From Apostichopus japonicus (lineage: Eukaryota > Echinodermata > Holothuroidea > Aspidochirotida > Stichopodidae), in the NCBI RefSeq assembly GCF_037975245.1, contig NC_092582.1, positions 13,762,077-13,826,076 on the forward strand: DNA of 64,000 bases, in the 5' to 3' direction. The notes below the pieces were generated by a model. That model had not been told where the DNA came from, did no database searches, and saw only the letters and a list, made by a program, of their open reading frames with translations. A program made the position numbers and the translations under genes. This document shows, one piece after another, positions 61,001 through 64,000 of the stretch; position 1 is the stretch's first letter; each line of letters starts with the position of its first letter.

Positions 61001-64000
61001 ATTTGATGCGGGATGTGAAAACTGTTTGCGCGATTCGCGCTGCAACTGCAATTCCTAGCTAAAGCAAACGCATGTCACAATTAATTTTACACAGACACCT
61101 GATATAACGAGGCCGATTTTCTTATATATTTTTTTCTTTTTTGCACTCGTAATTGTGCTTTAGGAGGGCTTTTAGCACTTGCGAGGGCGAATCGCCCGTC
61201 GCCTCGCTGATTTCCGACCCTGTCCAGCACATTCGTTAATTCGCGAAATTGGTACTGCTGCTATGCTTACTGTGCCAAGAAATATGAAGTCACTAACCAC
61301 GAGGGAAGCAAAATCGGCGACCCTGGCAGCCTAATTTGATGAAAGAATACACTGTGAAAGACGTATAGAGGGTGTCTTATTTTAATATTTCGTAGTAAAA
61401 GAACAAACCTAATACATCAGTTGATATTTTCAACTCCCATATGTTTTTGAATAATGATATTTTCACCTTCCATATGTTTTTGAATAATCGGTATGACATA
61501 ACTGGTATTCCACTTAATTTTTACCGATTCCGATTATGTTCCGATTATGCAATATTCGTTCCGATTCCGATCAGGTTAATCGTTTGAACACTAGTGTTGA
61601 TGCTTGCTATATATCCATAACCCTTCTAACTAGACAATAAACAGTCCACACGGCCAAAGAATGAAAGCAAAACAGTGCAACAGTATATATGTGTATGGCA
61701 GTATATGTGCTTCTTCACTCGTGTAGATGAAGGGGAGGGGGGGTGGGGACAGGCGCGTAGCCAGGAATTTGCCAAGGGAGGGGCGAAACTGTAGATTCGG
61801 CATTGCAAACTATCTAAGCGTAGCGCCACCATGATTGGCGCGAAGCGTACAAGAAAATTTTGGCTGTAAATGCCTCCCAGATGACCGGAAATGGCACTTC
61901 CCATGCCTTGTTAGTTGTATCTTAGCATTTTCTCTTTTGAAAATACTAGCGATATCATAAAAACCTTAAAAATTTTTGTAAAAAATATGCTCAAGGGGGG
62001 GGCGGCTGCCCCCTTCGCCCCCCCTTGGCTACGCGCCTGGGTGGGGATGGATGGTAGTGTAGGGCAGGCGCGGCGGAACGGAAAAATTATTGGGGGGGCT
62101 AATGTGTGGAGACTATCTAAGCGGAGCGCCACCATCGGTTGGCGCGGAGCGTACAAGAAAATTTTGGGTTTTTTCAAAGCCCTAGATGGCCGGAAACGGC
62201 ACTTCCCGAGTGTTTTATGCTGCGAATACCTAGCCCTAAAATATGGGTCTCAAGCCTGCAATTTCTCAGATTGCACGTAAAAAAGTCTGTAAAAACATTT
62301 TAATTTGTATATTCGATGGTGTTTTAAGAGAGTAGCTATTACTCGCAGTGTACTCGCAAAGACGTTTTTGAGTGTAGTAAGGGCAGTGGCGGAGCTAGGG
62401 GTATTGGTCAGGGGGCAGGAATGGTCTGTAGGGGCGCTTTCGACACTATCTAAGCGGAGCGCCACCACAGGTTGGCGAGGAGCGTACAGAAAATTTTTGA
62501 GTAAAGATACTCCCTAGATTGCAGGAAATGACCCTTTCCGGGCCTTGTTAATTTGCAGATAAACGGAGAATAAATAGGTTTCGTCGCCATTTTGTCCGAA
62601 AATTACACCAACAGAATATGACAAATGTCAATAGGTATATGAGAGCGCAATAAAATAGTCAATAATCGCGAATAAGTGAAAAGTAGTGAAAAGCTGAAAA
62701 GGGCGCCAGCAGTCCATTTGAGTCCGTCAGGGGGGGGGGGGGCGCATCCGCCCCCTGACTGTATATATGGACGCTCCGCCATTACGTAAGGGGATGTTGG
62801 ACAACTGGCTGAAATGAGGCAAGTCACTGTGGCCTAAGACGAAGTTGTGTTACGCTTACCGGTACTCACACTCACTGCTTCCACTTTTCACAGGGCGTGA
62901 AGACGCGGTTGGGGTGACAATGTGGTCTATAGCCAGGGGACGGGCCGAGGGTCCCCCAGCAATTACTTAAATTATCACACCTATATAGTGTACGTGTGCA
63001 TCGGACAGATCGACAAGTATGCATTGAAAAATGGGCAGATGCACGTTTCGGAGCCTTGGTAAATATTGGGGGGGCTTATCATGCATTTGCCCCCTCAACT
63101 TTTTCATTGGGGGGGCTGAGCCCCCCCAAGCCCCCCCGGTTCCGCCGCCACTGGTGTAGGGCAACCTTTAATAGCTCTATCTGTTGATGTACTCTTCTAG
63201 TAGCGCTATATTCCCTGATATAATCGTTGGCTCTGCAATGTATTTTAGTGATGTTCAAGTTTTAATTTTGAAACTGTTCACCAAACTCATTTTCATAAAG
63301 TATCATATTGCATTTGAAAGCAACAAGAATGAAAGCAAGCCAGCTACTTCCTCATTTCACCCGCTGTTTTGTTTCTCTTTCGTCTTCTCTTTTAGACTGA
63401 AACAATCATATGAAGATCAACAAAGTTATTCTGATTCAGTTCCTCTCTCAATTCCCCCCCCCCCCCTCTCCCCGACATTAACATTAGTTACAATGCAGGC
63501 TACAGCCTCTAAGAAACAATTTCAGGGTATAATCACATAACTTGATCAATGTAAAAGAGTGTTTCACACACATTATTGAAATCTGTTAAAGTATAAAAAG
63601 CATTCTTTAGCTTGAATTCTTGCTTAAAATGCTGCATTTTGATGAGAAAGTAATCAACCAAAACGATCTGTCCAACTGTGAAATAACAGTAGAAAGTAGA
63701 TGTCCATCCAGCCAGCCAGAGGTGTGAGCAATAGGCCATTTTGTTTTCGAGATAACCTGATGATGAATTTACTGATTCTCATTTGGTCACAAATGATGCT
63801 TGTCTCGTCAGAGGCGACAAATAATGTTCCAAATGCAGCATGTTGGATCACTGAACAAGTATGTATGCCCTTCTCCGGTATGATTAACATTTAAATTGCA
63901 TAAAATTTTGTCATTTAATAAAATTTTTAAACAATTACCCAAAGTATGGAACATTCTTTGTTAATTCTGCCTTCTTCTCTTCATCTGAAGTGTCCAAGCT
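48935..64000 (-). CDS. ZER1: ZER1 orthologue, CUL2 E3 substrate receptor (partial: C-terminal 494 residues)
   Basis: Twelve - strand exons (64000-63939, 60044-59864, 59302-59159, 58244-58186, 56541-56479, 55427-55151, 53386-53296, 52555-52485, 51209-51100, 50583-50395, 49468-49371, 49074-48935) total 1,485 bases, 494 codons plus TAG, with every splice phase matching. ZER1 (zyg-11-related) docks targets on Cullin-2/Elongin B-C and recognises N-terminal glycine and related small-residue degrons through C-terminal ARM-like repeats. Diagnostic strings are SALWNVTDETP, GLVGNVAEVPELRRQL, SDGIEVSYNAAGTLSH and DSWDINSQRNINYRSF. These are closer to ZER1 than to ZYG11A/B. Residues known (from memory) to bind the degron in ZYG11B/ZER1 are present: Trp289, Asn290, Asp293, Asn334 and Glu337 in window numbering. 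The 5' part, with VHL box and LRRs, is off the right edge (human ZER1 is about 766 residues). The family assignment is firm. Confidence 0.92.
49371..49468 (-). CDS. ZER1: ZER1 exon
   Basis: The exon is 98 bases: (R)SFQPILRLLDGNHSYQVHLW then ASWAIANLCSVS. The acceptor TTCACAG and donor C|GTAAGT flank it. It matches RSFEPILRLLPQG...QHWATWALYNLVSV. Confidence 0.9.
49885..50104. mobile_element. hAT-type MITE, 220 bp, CCGG-rich
   Basis: TAGGGATGCACC and GGTGCATCCCTA form perfect inverted ends. The exact 8-base duplication GAGATGGG is at 49877-49884 and 50105-50112. The interior is made of repeated ATCCGG, CCGGCCGGAT and GGTTC(C/T)GGCCGGAT motifs. It sits in the ZER1 intron between exons 50583-50395 and 49468-49371. 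The TAGGGATGCACCG end is a familiar hAT type in animals. Confidence 0.93.
50395..50583 (-). CDS. ZER1: ZER1 exon
   Basis: The exon is 189 bases: KLLQNKSDGIEVSYNAAGTL and on to DSWDINSQRNINY. The acceptor GTGAACAG and donor AG|GTAACT flank it. It gives near-identity to the SKADGIEVSYNACGVLSHI and WDINSRRNINYR segments of ZER1. Confidence 0.93.
51100..51209 (-). CDS. ZER1: ZER1 exon
   Basis: The exon is 110 bases: AFPDKTDLLRNMMGLVGNVA, then EVPELRRQLSKHVGVF. The acceptor TAATCCAG and donor AT|GTGAGT flank it. The NVAE motif (Asn334, Glu337) is the second half of the degron site in the family. Confidence 0.92.
51634..51979. mobile_element. TTAA-flanked MITE (copy 2, inverted relative to copy 1)
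   Basis: Flanked by TTAA at 51630-51633 and 51980-51983; ends AGGGTGTGAAGACT and AGTCTTCAATGCCT. Homologous over its length, as reverse complement, to 21720-22083 (for example GTTTCGAATGAGGTGTAACA). It lies in a ZER1 intron. Confidence 0.88.
52485..52555 (-). CDS. ZER1: ZER1 exon
   Basis: The exon is 71 bases and completes the Asp codon, then ETPYNCKIFVSGDGMELFLS and SLQ. The acceptor TTTCCAG and donor GTTTGT flank it. It aligns to DETPDNCEMFLNFNGMKLFL of ZER1. Confidence 0.9.
52731..52746 (+). repeat. G16 homopolymer
   Basis: Uninterrupted run of 16 G in a ZER1 intron; on the transcribed strand it is poly-C. Confidence 0.95.
53296..53386 (-). CDS. ZER1: ZER1 exon with the SALWN motif
   Basis: The exon is 91 bases and reads CMLQLIKTGLEKRIYDEVME, then TAWSALWNVT plus the first base of an Asp codon. 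The Trp and Asn lie in the degron-binding groove in known ZYG11B/ZER1 structures (recalled, not checked). Confidence 0.9.
53730..54400 (-). repeat. Tandem TGACCT/AGGTCA repeat array, about 5 copies
   Basis: Units of about 145 bases contain GACTTTGACCTCTGTTGACC, CTTCTACTCAATAAGGTGCA and AAATATGAAGTTCATCCA. Reverse-complemented they align with the array at 40715-41310 (GAGTAGA.GAAC.CATTGTTT...TCAAAGGTCA). It lies in the ZER1 intron 53387-55150. Confidence 0.75.
55151..55427 (-). CDS. ZER1: ZER1 exon (ARM-like repeats)
   Basis: The exon is 277 bases with acceptor CTTCGTAG and donor GAG|GTGAGT. It encodes LIITALLDAIEKCRHLKNVT, then LLRNCGLALLNFDIPGDFCF, and later MCNSIVCHVEGDKKLLVGKL. This is close to ZER1 over its whole length. 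Confidence 0.92.
56479..56541 (-). CDS. ZER1: ZER1 micro-exon-like exon
   Basis: The exon is 63 bases between TTTCACAG and GTAAGT, reading (S)ASLFHLSRNNYRMHFTDQTK(Q). It is too short to find alone. It restores the frame between its neighbours and matches SAALFYLTNSEYRSEQSVKL in ZER1. Confidence 0.8.
56930..57275. repeat. 56/57-bp tandem repeat, six copies
   Basis: CTCTACAGTTTCTGCATTGG starts near 56948 and recurs at 56- or 57-base spacing through 57230. Each unit also has TTTAAACCACTGACAACCAG. It lies in the ZER1 intron 56542-58185. Confidence 0.95.
58186..58244 (-). CDS. ZER1: ZER1 short exon
   Basis: The exon is 59 bases: AITSIMNTYPGDGKIQIPG plus AG of a split serine codon. The acceptor CACCAG and donor GTAATA flank it. 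It aligns to VITALKCHKYDRNIQVTG of ZER1. Confidence 0.8.
59159..59302 (-). CDS. ZER1: ZER1 exon
   Basis: The exon is 144 bases in phase 0-0: VANLSCETNILTALQMYRER and on to DTIRAVDCKQVVACVE. It is bounded by CTCATAG and GTCAGT, and corresponds to the start of the helical-repeat region (SGDKNEEQVLNAIEAYTEHR in human ZER1). Confidence 0.85.
59864..60044 (-). CDS. ZER1: ZER1 exon (LRR to ARM linker)
   Basis: The acceptor CAATTCAG precedes 60044 and the donor AAG|GTAAAT follows 59864. It encodes PIDADFIEEGGGYVYEDEM and on to FLSNCRRTFKFLGLLHIDD, ending TLPASK. This aligns to the RPLQFLGLF...IPAYK region of ZER1. Confidence 0.85.
60231..61593. mobile_element. hAT-type element, 1,363 bp
   Basis: Ends TAGTGTTCAACCGATTA and TAATCGTTTGAACACTA are inverted with one mismatch. 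The exact 8-base duplication GTGTTGAT is at 60223-60230 and 61594-61601. Subterminal regions are rich in CCGATTA/TAATCGG repeats. An internal imperfect direct repeat (about 60705-60770 and 60833-60900) shares TTGACTTAGTGTG and ACATGTGGTCG-like motifs. No transposase is visible. Confidence 0.92.
61750..62039. mobile_element. hAT-type MITE, 290 bp
   Basis: CAGGCGCGTAGCCAGG and CCTTGGCTACGCGCCTG are inverted ends. The exact 8-base duplication GGTGGGGA is at 61742-61749 and 62040-62047. Its core ACTATCTAAGCGTAGCGCCA, then TTGGCGCGAAGCGTAC, is shared with the two elements to the right. Confidence 0.92.
62065..63153. mobile_element. hAT-type element, 1,089 bp including a nested insertion
   Basis: Ends CAGGCGCGGCGGAACGG and GGTTCCGCCGCCACTG. 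The exact 8-base duplication GTGTAGGG is at 62057-62064 and 63154-63161. It carries the same core (ACTATCTAAGCGGAGCGCCA, then TTGGCGCGGAGCGTAC). A second element is inserted at 62384-62784, so the original length was about 680. Confidence 0.9.
62384..62784. mobile_element. Nested hAT-type MITE, 401 bp
   Basis: Ends CAGTGGCGGAGC and GCTCCGCCATTA. The flanks AGTAAGGG (62376-62383) and CGTAAGGG (62785-62792) match at 7 of 8 bases. The core is ACTATCTAAGCGGAGCGCCA followed by TTGGCGAGGAGCGTAC. It lies inside the 62065-63153 element, so it is the younger of the two. Confidence 0.8.
63939..64000 (-). CDS. ZER1: ZER1 exon at right edge (partial)
   Basis: The exon reads SLDTSDEEKKAELTKNVPYF and then two bases GG before the donor GTAATT. 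The leading SLD fits the MSLDISG end of the last LRR in ZER1. Phase 2 matches the next exon (GG+G, glycine). Its 5' boundary is outside the window. Confidence 0.7.

Larger units (their letters stand above)
60045..63938 (-). other. ZER1: ZER1 intron packed with hAT-type elements
   Basis: The first intron visible from the right edge. Roughly 70% of it is accounted for by the three hAT-type elements plus one nested copy listed separately. The remainder, mainly 63162-63938, is unique AT-rich DNA with a C14 tract near 63455. Confidence 0.8.

Overview
This is a piece of an AT-rich, intron-rich animal genome. It carries two protein-coding genes that can be assembled exon by exon with consistent splice phases. 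Both proteins look like clear orthologues of vertebrate families. The surrounding DNA is full of small DNA transposons, a tRNA-derived SINE, a satellite array and minisatellites. I read this as an invertebrate metazoan, most likely a marine deuterostome such as an echinoderm. The phylum is inference from protein similarity and repeat style; no marker settles it.

Left two thirds, + strand (about 2226-44762): an RGS-domain gene of the R4 (RGS3/4/8/16-like) class. Five coding exons are at 2226/2259-2930, 30255-30418, 33100-33263, 34755-34918 and 44583-44762. They join in phase to a 447-residue protein: a long Ser/Pro-rich N-terminus, a short helix typical of R4 proteins, then a complete RGS box at the C-terminus. 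Introns are 27.3, 2.7, 1.5 and 9.7 kb.

Right third, - strand (from beyond 64000 down to 48935): the C-terminal two thirds of a ZER1 orthologue, the substrate receptor of a CUL2 ubiquitin ligase that reads N-terminal glycine degrons. Twelve exons join in phase to 494 residues plus stop. The N-terminal VHL-box and most leucine-rich repeats lie past the right edge. The two genes converge tail to tail across about 4.2 kb.

Repeats. A 223-bp satellite fills much of RGS intron 4 (36235-38904 and 43847-44540). It is interrupted by one 4,938-bp element with terminal inverted repeats and an exact TTAA target duplication. A second TTAA family has one copy in each gene. At least six hAT-type elements carry 8-bp target duplications (31301-31853, 49885-50104, 60231-61593, 61750-62039, 62065-63153, and nested 62384-62784). 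Four SINE copies, a 28-bp minisatellite of about 33 units, a 126-bp array and an AGGTCA-bearing tandem family present in two opposite-facing arrays complete the picture. I found no CRISPR array, operon or rRNA gene, and no convincing functional tRNA gene. I see no new multi-gene system. The most unusual structures are the TTAA element inside the satellite, with a faint Bcl-2-like reading frame on its - strand, and the nested hAT cluster in the first visible ZER1 intron.
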